Shown: in pieces, positions 55,211-62,928 of the stretch
Numbering within the stretch: the stretch's first letter is position 1
Layout: each line of letters opens with the position of its first letter
Source of the DNA: Muribaculaceae bacterium Isolate-037 (Harlan)
GTDB taxonomy: Bacteria > Bacteroidota > Bacteroidia > Bacteroidales > Muribaculaceae
Direction: 5' to 3'
Length of the DNA stretch: 64,000 bases
Assembly: GCA_003762615.1 (NCBI GenBank)
Contig: RIAZ01000012.1
Span: 62,001-126,000, forward strand
Program-made: the position numbers and the translations under genes
The notes under the pieces: generated by a model
The model's input: the letters and a program-made list of their open reading frames with translations, nothing else
Database searches by the model: none
Told to the model about the DNA's origin: nothing

Positions 55211-56572
55211 ATGAAAGTACTTAAATTCGGAGGCACATCAGTAGGTTCTATCGAGAGCCTCAGAAACGTGAAAGCCATCGTGGAATCAATCGACGGACAG
55301 GCAATCGTGGTGGTCTCGGCTCTCGGCGGACTCACCGACCGGCTAATTGCGGCGGCAAAAGCTGCCGCCGACAACAATCTGTCGTATCTTGATGATGTGA
55401 AGTCCATGACCCAACGGCATATCGACATCATTGACAACGTGGTAGATGAATCTCGCCGAAATGAGGTGAAGGAACGCGTGCTCGCTCTCCTATCGGATCT
55501 CAAGAGAATGTATGACGGCGTGTATCTTATACGCCATCTCCCTCAGATGACCCTTGACATAATCGTGAGTTTCGGCGAACGTATGTCTTCAATAATAGTG
55601 GCTGCAATGATAAAGGATGCCACCCGTCATGACTCCCTGAATTTCGTGAAAACCGAGAAATGGTATGACAAGAGCATTGCCGATCAGAAACTGACCACGG
55701 AATTGATAAAGAGAGAATTTTTCACTCCGTTCGTAAAGGCGATTGTGCCGGGATTCATCTCCACCGACAAGCGAACGGGTGACATCACGAATCTCGGACG
55801 CGGGGGGAGCGACTTCACAGCCGCGCTCATTGCCGCTGCGGTTGATGCCGAAGTGCTTGAGATATGGACCGATGTTGACGGTTTCCTGTCGGCAGACCCG
55901 CGCGTCATCAATGATGCCGTGCTCGTGTCGCACATGTCGTTTATCGAGAGCATGGAGCTTTGTTCCTACGGTGCGAAGGTGATATATCCACCGACGATAT
56001 ATCCCGTATTCCATAAGAATATACCAATAAAGATCTTAAACACTTTCAACGCCAGCGCACCAGGTACCCTCATCACCGACTCTCCCCTACCTGACGACCT
56101 TCCGATAAAGGGGATATCCATACTGAAGGAGACCACCCTTTTCCTTCTCGGAGGGAATCTGACGAGGGGAGTGAAGAATTCCGTATCGCGCACGTTTAAT
56201 GCGCTTGCAAAAAAGGGTGTGAAGGTGTTCAACGTGACCCGTTCCGATGGGAAATCCGGACTGTCGTTTGCCGTGGCGAGCAGCGATGCCGACACAACGT
56301 TTGACCTCATCTGCCGAGAATTTGCGCCTGAACTTTCCGACGGCATAATCGCACTTCCGGAAAGAATCGACAATCTTGCCACGATTGCCGTGGTGGGCGA
56401 CAACATGCGAGCAAACCATCGCACCGGAGCACGCATACGGAGCACACTCACCCGCAACGGATTAGCAATCTCCGCATTCTCGGAAGGGGCTTCCGACACG
56501 ACCATGCTCTACATGATTGCCGCCGCCGATGCCAATTCCGCACTCCGTCAGATCCACACTCTTCTCTTCTGA
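55211..56572 (+). CDS. lysC: Aspartate kinase
   Basis: A 453-aa enzyme that phosphorylates aspartate for Lys, Thr and Met synthesis. KFGGTSVGSIESL starts the protein; VVSALGGLTDRLI, LGRGGSDFTAALIAA and WTDVDGFLSADPR form the kinase domain, followed by two ACT domains (NVTRSDGKSGLSFAVASSD). Monofunctional; no homoserine dehydrogenase part. Confidence 0.9.
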   Translation: MKVLKFGGTSVGSIESLRNVKAIVESIDGQAIVVVSALGGLTDRLIAAAKAAADNNLSYLDDVKSMTQRHIDIIDNVVDESRRNEVKERVLALLSDLKRMYDGVYLIRHLPQMTLDIIVSFGERMSSIIVAAMIKDATRHDSLNFVKTEKWYDKSIADQKLTTELIKREFFTPFVKAIVPGFISTDKRTGDITNLGRGGSDFTAALIAAAVDAEVLEIWTDVDGFLSADPRVINDAVLVSHMSFIESMELCSYGAKVIYPPTIYPVFHKNIPIKILNTFNASAPGTLITDSPLPDDLPIKGISILKETTLFLLGGNLTRGVKNSVSRTFNALAKKGVKVFNVTRSDGKSGLSFAVASSDADTTFDLICREFAPELSDGIIALPERIDNLATIAVVGDNMRANHRTGARIRSTLTRNGLAISAFSEGASDTTMLYMIAAADANSALRQIHTLLF

Positions 56573-56618
56573 TTCTCTTCTGAGAAGAGACGTTTTTTCT
56601 GAAATCAAAAATATTTAT

Positions 56619-56626
56619 TAATTTTG
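56619..56626 (+). promoter_or_regulatory. Promoter element immediately before engB
   Basis: TAATTTTG ends 6 bases before the engB ATG at 56633, as seen for recR, suggesting a leaderless transcript. Confidence 0.4.
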
Positions 56627-56632
56627 CAGCCT

Positions 56633-57238
56633 ATGGAGATAAAAAATGCAAAATATGAGATCAGCAGTGCGAAAGTTTCGCAATGCCCTGATTCTAATGT
56701 GCCGGAATATGCGTTTATCGGCAGGTCAAATGTGGGGAAATCCTCACTGATAAACATGCTGACTAAATCTCGTGGTCTGGCAAAGACATCGCAGAAACCC
56801 GGCAAGACTCTCCTGATAAACCATTTCCGCATAAACAACGGCGAATTCTATATCGTCGATCTCCCCGGCTACGGATATGCCGCACGCGGCAAAGCCCAGC
56901 GAGAGGAGTTCAAGGAGATGATTGAAAGCTACATACTGTATCGAGAGCAGATGGTGCTTCTGTTCCTGCTTATCGACATACGGCATGAGCCGCAGAAAAT
57001 CGATCTCCAATTCCTTGAATGGCTCGGGGAGAATGGAGTGCCGTTTGCAATCGTCTTCACGAAGTCCGACAAGCTTGGACCTATGGCGGCGCAGACAAAG
57101 GTGGAGCACTATAAGAAAGTGCTTCTCGAGCATTGGGAGGAGCTTCCTCCGATATTTGTGACTTCCGCAGAGAAGAGCACCGGACGCGATGACCTGCTCG
57201 ACTATATCGAACGGATAAATACAGAAATGGCAAAATAA
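56633..57238 (+). CDS. engB: Ribosome-biogenesis GTPase EngB/YsxC
   Basis: A 201-aa GTPase for large-subunit maturation. I use the ATG ([16 protein letters not shown]); a TTG three codons upstream overlaps the promoter element. G1 [15 protein letters not shown]3 DLPGYGYA, G4 TKSDKL, and TSAEKSTG as G5. Confidence 0.95.
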   Translation: MEIKNAKYEISSAKVSQCPDSNVPEYAFIGRSNVGKSSLINMLTKSRGLAKTSQKPGKTLLINHFRINNGEFYIVDLPGYGYAARGKAQREEFKEMIESYILYREQMVLLFLLIDIRHEPQKIDLQFLEWLGENGVPFAIVFTKSDKLGPMAAQTKVEHYKKVLLEHWEELPPIFVTSAEKSTGRDDLLDYIERINTEMAK

Positions 57239-57292
57239 AGGATTACAAAATCTAACGATAATATAGATTTCACTAATATACTCCTGACAGGA

Positions 57293-57769
57293 ATGAATCT
57301 TAAGAAACTAATAAACGGCAATAGCCGCTTCTCGGAAATAGTCCGCTTCGGCATTGTCGGTGCGCTCGCAACTGTATTGCAATATGGTTTCTACATCATA
57401 TTCGTGCATGCTGTCGGAGTGAAGGCTGTCCCATCCTCAATGATAAGCTACGCGCTTAGCTTTATAGTCAATTTTTTCCTGTCGAGCTATTTCACGTTCC
57501 ACAGCCGCCCGAATGCGAAGAAAGGGGTTGGGTTCGCACTCAGCCATCTTTTCAACATGGGATTGCAGACCGGTCTGGTGGCGATATTCCAGCAGATAGT
57601 CGGCAAGACTTTGGCTCTTCTACCTGCCATGATAATCTGCATCCCTGTGAACTATCTTCTCGTCAGATTCGCCTTCACGAGTAAATTCTTCGGAGGAACT
57701 TCACGCGCGGCTACTACACCCGCCAAAGATCCTTCGCTGCTTACGGATGAGGAGTCGCTGCTGAAATGA
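57293..57769 (+). CDS. GtrA-like flippase family protein
   Basis: A 158-aa protein with four predicted membrane helices. FSEIVRFGIVGALATVLQYG, SYALSFIVNFFLSSYFTFHS and MIICIPVNYLLVRFAFTSKF match the GtrA family, which moves polyprenyl-linked sugars across the membrane for cell-surface glycans. Neighbours do not suggest a specific glycan. Confidence 0.85.
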   Translation: MNLKKLINGNSRFSEIVRFGIVGALATVLQYGFYIIFVHAVGVKAVPSSMISYALSFIVNFFLSSYFTFHSRPNAKKGVGFALSHLFNMGLQTGLVAIFQQIVGKTLALLPAMIICIPVNYLLVRFAFTSKFFGGTSRAATTPAKDPSLLTDEESLLK

Positions 57770-57817
57770 CTTGAAAAATCAACTTAGTCATCTAAACCAT
57801 AAAACTAAAATATATTT

Positions 57818-58285
57818 ATGAAAAAGATTGCTATGGCTGCCGATCATGCGGCCTTTGAATTAAAGGAAATCATCAAGCCTTATCTCCGCGAAAAGGGGTA
57901 TGAGGTGGTGGATTTCGGTACTAATTCCGCAGAATCATGCGACTATGCCGACTTTGCTCATCCTGCAGCAAATGCCGTGGAAGCCGGGGATTGTGATTTT
58001 GGCATTGCCATGTGTGGATCCGGCAACGGCATTCAGATCACCCTCAACAAGCATCAGCAGATACGAGCCGCACTATGCTGGCTCCCGGAGCTTGCAAGCC
58101 TTGCCAGACAGCATAACGATGCCAATTTCCTTGTATTGCCCGCACGATTCATCTCTCCGGAGCTGGCAAAGGAGATTGTAGACGCTTATCTCGCTGCTCA
58201 ATTTGAAGGGGGACGACACGCCCGCCGCGTGGAGAAAATACCCGTGAAATCCAAAATCTCTTTTGAATCGCAGGAACTGATCTGA
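57818..58285 (+). CDS. rpiB: Ribose-5-phosphate isomerase B
   Basis: A 155-aa LacA/RpiB-type isomerase of the pentose phosphate path. AADHAAFELKE (substrate Asp and His), GDCDFGIAMCGSGNGIQIT with the catalytic Cys, and RHARRVEKI near the end. It overlaps folB by 1 base. Confidence 0.92.
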   Translation: MKKIAMAADHAAFELKEIIKPYLREKGYEVVDFGTNSAESCDYADFAHPAANAVEAGDCDFGIAMCGSGNGIQITLNKHQQIRAALCWLPELASLARQHNDANFLVLPARFISPELAKEIVDAYLAAQFEGGRHARRVEKIPVKSKISFESQELI

Positions 58286-58641
58286 TGAAGACTATTGAGA
58301 TCGCTCTTTCCGACCTCCACTTCCATGCCCGTCATGGGGTATTCAAGCAAGAAAACATTGTGGGCAACGAGTTCATCGTTGCCCTTAATGTAAGAATACC
58401 ATTCACGGATGGAATAGATGATGATGACCTTGACGCCACTATCTCCTACGCTGATCTGTATGACATAATCGCCGATGAGATGAAACGTCCCCGAAAACTG
58501 CTGGAGACTGTAGCTAATGACATCTGTCTGCGAATTTGCGGGAAATGGCCGCAAATTCTATCCGGAGAAATAACCATCTGTAAATCAACACCTCCAATTC
58601 CAGGAATAACAGGAAGTGCAAGTGTCAGATTATTTTTTTGA
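58285..58641 (+). CDS. folB: Dihydroneopterin aldolase
   Basis: A 118-aa enzyme of folate synthesis that makes 6-hydroxymethyldihydropterin, the substrate of HPPK (folK, at 25.5 kb). DLHFHARHGVFKQENIVGNE is the conserved start; ATISYADLYDIIADEM and LLETVANDI follow, and PIPGITGSASV is the end block. Confidence 0.88.
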   Translation: MKTIEIALSDLHFHARHGVFKQENIVGNEFIVALNVRIPFTDGIDDDDLDATISYADLYDIIADEMKRPRKLLETVANDICLRICGKWPQILSGEITICKSTPPIPGITGSASVRLFF

Positions 58642-58658
58642 AAATTTTTACAAAAAAA

Positions 58659-58690
58659 TTTGGTGGAATGAAAAAAAGTGCCTAACTTTG
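58659..58690 (+). promoter_or_regulatory. tRNA promoter
   Basis: TTTG (58659-58662), 20 bases, TAACTTTG (58683-58690), 38 bases before the first tRNA. A full -33/-7 match. Confidence 0.65.
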
Positions 58691-58728
58691 CACTCGCAAA
58701 AGGGAAACAACGACACCCTAAAGCAAAT

Positions 58729-58805
58729 GGTTCGTTAGCTCAACTGAATAGAGCATCTGACTACGGATCAGAAGGTTGCAGGTTTGAATCCTGCACGAAT
58801 CACCA
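58729..58805 (+). tRNA. tRNA-Arg (ACG), CCA encoded
   Basis: A full cloverleaf reads by eye: acceptor GGTTCGT pairing with ACGAATC (G2-U allowed), D arm AGCTCAACTGAATAGAGC, anticodon loop CTACGGA with anticodon ACG, T arm with GGTTTGAATCC. The 3' end has A then CCA encoded. Confidence 0.92.
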
Positions 58806-58812
58806 ATAAAAT

Positions 58813-58886
58813 GGCTCCTTAGCTCAACTGAATAGAGCATCTGACTACGGATCAGAAGGTTGCAGGTTTGAATCCTGCAGGAGTCA
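58813..58886 (+). tRNA. tRNA-Arg (ACG), CCA not encoded
   Basis: Identical to the upstream tRNA apart from acceptor positions 3 and 6 and their partners: GGCTCCT pairs with AGGAGTC. It lies 7 bases after the first one. The 3' end reads ACTT, so CCA must be added. Confidence 0.9.
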
Positions 58887-58890
58887 CTTA

Positions 58891-58918
58891 AAGGATGACT
58901 GAAAGTCATCCTTTTTTG
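58891..58918 (+). terminator. Terminator of the tRNA pair
   Basis: AAGGATGACT (58891-58900) pairs with AGTCATCCTT (58904-58913), then TTTTG. Confidence 0.85.
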
Positions 58919-58925
58919 TTTTCTT

Positions 58926-59042
58926 GGGCAGCTAAGACAGCTAAGACCACTTGGACTGATTGGACTGCTAAGACCTCTTGGACTGCTAAGACGTCTAAGT
59001 AGTCTTAGCAGTCCAATCAGTCTTAGCTGTCTTAGCCGTCTT
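58926..59042. repeat. Degenerate GACTGCTAAGAC repeats forming an inverted repeat
   Basis: Units close to GACTGCTAA / GCTAAGACA fill 58926-58990 and their complements 58991-59042, centred near 58987. It lies between the tRNA terminator and the end of tpx, and runs up to the tpx stop codon. Same design as the other arrays with another unit. Confidence 0.8.
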
Positions 59043-59547
59043 AGTGCTTCAGAAGCTTTTTCGCAAAGTCATAGTCCGGCTCTGTCGTGATCTCTTCTGA
59101 GATGGATGTGCCCATCACTTTACCTTCCTCGTCAAGGATGATCAGCGCACGTGCGAAGAGTCCGCGCAACGGTCCGTCAAGCAGCTCCACACCATACGTC
59201 TTGCCGAAGTCGCTGCGGAATGCCGACGCTGTGTAGACGTTATCTATGCCATTGGCTACACAGAAACGTGACATGGCGAATGGGAGATCCTTTGATACGC
59301 ATATCACCACGGTATTCTCCAGTTCTGACGCCTCCTTATTGAAGCGTCTGACAGAGGCTGCGCATACATCTGTATCAAGACTCGGGAAAATATTAAGGAC
59401 TACCCTCTTCCCCTTGAAATCATGTTTGTTGATATCCGTGAGATCCTTATTCACTAATACAAAGTTGGGTGCCTCACAACCTGCCTCCGGCATTTTGCCG
59501 GATATGTGCATAGGCGAACCCTTCAAAAATACTGTTGTTTCCATCAT
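59041..59547 (-). CDS. tpx: Thiol peroxidase Tpx
   Basis: A 168-aa atypical 2-Cys peroxiredoxin that reduces peroxides with thioredoxin. FPSLDTDVCAASVRRF contains the peroxidatic Cys and RFCVANGI the resolving one; FVLVNKDL and DKHDFKG-like blocks agree. Met2 may be the true start. The leader before it holds a dispersed repeat. Confidence 0.92.
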   Translation of the reverse strand: MMETTVFLKGSPMHISGKMPEAGCEAPNFVLVNKDLTDINKHDFKGKRVVLNIFPSLDTDVCAASVRRFNKEASELENTVVICVSKDLPFAMSRFCVANGIDNVYTASAFRSDFGKTYGVELLDGPLRGLFARALIILDEEGKVMGTSISEEITTEPDYDFAKKLLKH

Positions 59548-59589
59548 TTATTAATTCAAAAAAAATAAGTATTAATTTATTTAAGAGTT

Positions 59590-59715
59590 AATGTTTATGG
59601 TTTATGGTTTATGATCATTAAATTTTGTATAATGAAAAGATTCGTGGATTTTCGTGAATCTTAAACCTTAAACTATAAACTTTAAACCACTGAAGTGCAG
59701 CTTGCGAAACTTCAG
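59590..59715. repeat. Second copy of the 120-bp dispersed repeat
   Basis: This is the reverse complement of 36055-36173, with one additional GGTTTAT heptad and one base difference (TTCG for CTCG around 59652). Copies this similar 23 kb apart in opposite orientation imply recent spread or gene conversion. Only one of the end motifs (CTTGCGAAACTT at 59701-59712) is here. Confidence 0.85.
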
Positions 59716-59810
59716 TTAATTTACAAAAATAGGCGGATGCAGAATTTCCGCATCCACCTATAATAACCGATTTGCACCTTTTTTGGTTTAATCCGCCAAT
59801 TTATACCTCA

Positions 59811-61271
59811 TTACTTGAACACTACATTATCGACGTGCTCGCCAACCCAGATGCGTGCCATGTCGCCCGTCTTGTACCATTTCGGTTTGCCCGGCATATC
59901 GTCTGAGATACGTTCGCCGTTGATGACGAGATTTTCAAATGTAATGTCTGTCACCTTACGTTCGGGTGAGTAGCCGCAGATTATCGACATCTCGGCATTC
60001 TTGCCATTGTATACGATATCCTTGAAAAGGACGTTGCTGACCGACGTGCCAGGTGCCGCACAATATTTCTTATTGAAGAATATGCGGATGTTGACCAACT
60101 GCCCCTGACGGAAATCCTCAACGCGGATGTTGTCAAAGACTACATCACGCACCACATTGTTGTCGGCACAATTTATGGTGAAACATCCCTGATAATCTAT
60201 CTGCTTCTCCTGATGGTCGAGAATGTCGATATTGCGATACGTCAGATTTCTGATCGTGTCGGCAGGGGCATCCGGACCTATCTCCGTAGCCGCGCCGTGC
60301 AGACCTATCATTATAGGATGTGCAACGTCAGCCCACAGCGTGGAGTTCTCCATCTTTATATTGCGGCATCCACCATTAAATCCCTTACGGGTGGCATAGA
60401 CCGTGTTGCAGTCATCGCTATTCCGGCAGAACACCCCGTCGTAGCTCACATTATCGCTGGCAAACACGTTCATGCCGTCGCCCCAGCCATACGAGCTTAT
60501 CGACTTCACATTCGTTATGCTCACACCGTCGCTCCCCCCTACAGGTATCTGCGTCACGATGACACCATCCGCCTCAATGTTGCGCGAACGGCATACGTAT
60601 ATACCTTCGCCTCGTCCTTCCGGATGCACCTCGCCACGCCCGAAGAAACGCACATTCTCCACTGTGTCTGCACGAAGCTGACCGACCACACGTGCGCCCC
60701 CATCAATATACACTGTGTAACCTGACGGAACCTTCATTACCCCATCGGGCAATTCATGACGACCGGGCGCGAAATAAATTAGCTTGCTACCCTTCTTCCC
60801 TGCCCTCTTAATCTCCTTGGCAGTGGGGCGGTTCTTGTCTATAGGATTGGCGAAAAGATGAAGATTATGGAATATGTCGCCGTTCACTTCAACCGAAAGA
60901 TTCATCGGGCGACTCAGGGAGAAGAGAAGCGTATCCCCCGTGACCTTCGGCGTAATGTCGTAGCTTAGCGGACGTATGCGTGATTCCCTGACCCGCTCGC
61001 GATTGCTAACGACCCTCACATCTGCCGTGCCGTCAAAATCAAAATATGCCATCGAGGCAATCTCAACGTGATGTCCGGTGCCGATCACCTGATCCACTTT
61101 CACGGGATATACCGACACGGGATGCCAGTCATCTCCCTGACGTACCTCCACTGTGAAGTCATCTATCGTCTCAACTCCCGGTCCTGCCGGATACGTCACT
61201 ATCTCTGATTTGGCGGGAATCATGGAAATCCCCGCCATTATAAATGATAATACCGTTATTCTGCGTCTCAT
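59811..61271 (-). CDS. Exported GH28-like polygalacturonase-type protein
   Basis: A 486-aa protein from MRRRITVLSFIMAGISMIPA (61271), a good signal peptide; 19 upstream codons overlap the GH30 gene. The body is a right-handed beta-helix with the GH28 pattern: YGWGDGMNVFASDNV, FCRNSDDCNTVY and IMIGLHGAA supply Asp and His-like active-site candidates, and FNGGCRNIKMENS. Pectin backbone or related uronic-acid glycans are the likely substrate. It follows the GH30 gene by 43 bases, in one operon. Confidence 0.82.
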   Translation of the reverse strand: MRRRITVLSFIMAGISMIPAKSEIVTYPAGPGVETIDDFTVEVRQGDDWHPVSVYPVKVDQVIGTGHHVEIASMAYFDFDGTADVRVVSNRERVRESRIRPLSYDITPKVTGDTLLFSLSRPMNLSVEVNGDIFHNLHLFANPIDKNRPTAKEIKRAGKKGSKLIYFAPGRHELPDGVMKVPSGYTVYIDGGARVVGQLRADTVENVRFFGRGEVHPEGRGEGIYVCRSRNIEADGVIVTQIPVGGSDGVSITNVKSISSYGWGDGMNVFASDNVSYDGVFCRNSDDCNTVYATRKGFNGGCRNIKMENSTLWADVAHPIMIGLHGAATEIGPDAPADTIRNLTYRNIDILDHQEKQIDYQGCFTINCADNNVVRDVVFDNIRVEDFRQGQLVNIRIFFNKKYCAAPGTSVSNVLFKDIVYNGKNAEMSIICGYSPERKVTDITFENLVINGERISDDMPGKPKWYKTGDMARIWVGEHVDNVVFK

Positions 61272-61314
61272 TTTACAATAACTTACCTTACAACAATTTA
61301 TCCCTTCCAATAAT

Positions 61315-62805
61315 TTATTTTTCCGCAAAAGTATGCAGGGAATGAGGCGGGAGCGTCACATCAAGATATTTATTCCCGACTTTCACCGACATACTGCGCG
61401 GCTCATCATTAAAATTACCTGCAACAACCACGTATTTACCATCCTTCGTGGATGCCACCATCACCGGAGTCTTATCCTTATCCTTCGGCTGAAACGCCAA
61501 GATATCGGCACCATCCTGAATGAATGAGCTGTAATGACGGTAAGCATAATACTCCGGAGTGTATTCAAACGTGCGGTCGGCAGAATTTACCCTTATCAGG
61601 GCATTCTGACGCCAGCCCCATGCACTCTCACCCTTATCGCAGAGTATCAGGTTCCAGTTATTATATTCGGAGCAACCGTTGCCGATGTAATGATTAATCA
61701 GATGGAATGTATGTTCTGCTGCATTCCAATCCATATCCCCGTTGCCACACTCGCTTTCAGTCGAGATATACCTGTAGCCTGGGTTCTCCTTACGGATACG
61801 CGGAAGAATCTGACCACCCTCCCACTGGAAGCCTATGCCACTGACGTTATCCGGCATCCGTGGGTCGGCAAGCAATCCGCTGACGTGATCATACCGGTTG
61901 GTGTTGAACGTGCCGAGGCAAAGCTCAACATCCGGATGCTTAGCCTTCAGAGTCGGGGCAAGATATTCAAGATTAAACCGCAATATACCATCTGACGTCC
62001 ATGGGCAACCTGGATACGGGGTATAGCTGTAAGCCTCATTCTGATACATCACCATCTTTATTGGGATATTCTGCTCAGCATAAAGATCAATAAACTTGCA
62101 GAACTGATCGGCATAGCATTGCAAGTATGCACTGTCCTGTATGAAATAATTTCTGACCGCAAGCCTGCGGGGGAAAAGATTCTTGTCGGGATTAACCTGC
62201 TCATTCACCGATCTGTCGTCATCTCCGAAAAGAAGATAATCCATCCTCTTATCCATGTCGTTATACGGATTGCTCTGCACGGCATAATGATCATTGACTT
62301 TCATCCATGCCGGCGGACTCCATGGCGACATCCAGAATGTCATATTCGGATTGTAACGCTGTGCCGCACGGATATAAGGGATTATGGTGAGCTTGTCGCG
62401 CTCAATGTTGAAATATTTATTGTCGAAATCCCCATGCACATCGCTGCAGCTATACCATGATAGAGCGTAATCGTTGGCATTCATCGAGATGCGTCCGATT
62501 GAGAATTTTAATTCACCATCGGGAGAGAATGAGTTATGCAATATCTCATCCTGCTCCTCACGGGTAAGCATACAGAGAGCCTTCCAATCCTGCTCATTAA
62601 ATGTAGTGCCCCAATTCCGGAAAGTCACTATCGGTTGCGTCTGAGTCTCTATCACAGAGGAAGCCTTAGTGTTACTTTTTGTTTGAGCCTTAACGTCCTG
62701 ACCTTGTGTCCATCGTGCGTCGTCTGTGGTAATATAATGTCTGAATGTCTGCGCGTTGGCAGCAATGGAGCAGATAACACCAGCCAATATTATAAGTTTT
62801 CTCAT
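61315..62805 (-). CDS. Exported GH30-family glycosidase
   Basis: A 496-aa protein from MRKLIILAGVICSIAANAQ (62805), signal peptide. GH30 pattern: FRNWGTTFNEQDW, FSIGRISMNANDYALSWYS, FWMSPWSPPAWM, MVMYQNEAYSYTPYP (acid/base Glu near 255), YISTESECGNGDM (nucleophile Glu near 350), and a C-terminal beta domain (YVVVAGNFNDEPRSMSVKVG). GH30 members cleave beta-1,6-glucan, glucosylceramide or glucuronoxylan; which one cannot be read here. Confidence 0.85.
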   Translation of the reverse strand: MRKLIILAGVICSIAANAQTFRHYITTDDARWTQGQDVKAQTKSNTKASSVIETQTQPIVTFRNWGTTFNEQDWKALCMLTREEQDEILHNSFSPDGELKFSIGRISMNANDYALSWYSCSDVHGDFDNKYFNIERDKLTIIPYIRAAQRYNPNMTFWMSPWSPPAWMKVNDHYAVQSNPYNDMDKRMDYLLFGDDDRSVNEQVNPDKNLFPRRLAVRNYFIQDSAYLQCYADQFCKFIDLYAEQNIPIKMVMYQNEAYSYTPYPGCPWTSDGILRFNLEYLAPTLKAKHPDVELCLGTFNTNRYDHVSGLLADPRMPDNVSGIGFQWEGGQILPRIRKENPGYRYISTESECGNGDMDWNAAEHTFHLINHYIGNGCSEYNNWNLILCDKGESAWGWRQNALIRVNSADRTFEYTPEYYAYRHYSSFIQDGADILAFQPKDKDKTPVMVASTKDGKYVVVAGNFNDEPRSMSVKVGNKYLDVTLPPHSLHTFAEK

Positions 62806-62928
62806 TTTAAAGGTTGTTAGATTATTTTGATTCTGCAAATATAAGGAAAGACGGGGATTGCAACAAGCCCTCCCCGTCTTTTATAACACAATCTTTTTTA
62901 CCTTAACAGTTATTCCTGCCACTATGCA

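Noticed and set aside
58718..58909. 63-codon minus-strand frame over the tRNA pair
   Set aside because: It is a translation of the two tRNA genes; the repeated SCRIQTCNLLIRSQMLYSVE comes from their identical bodies.
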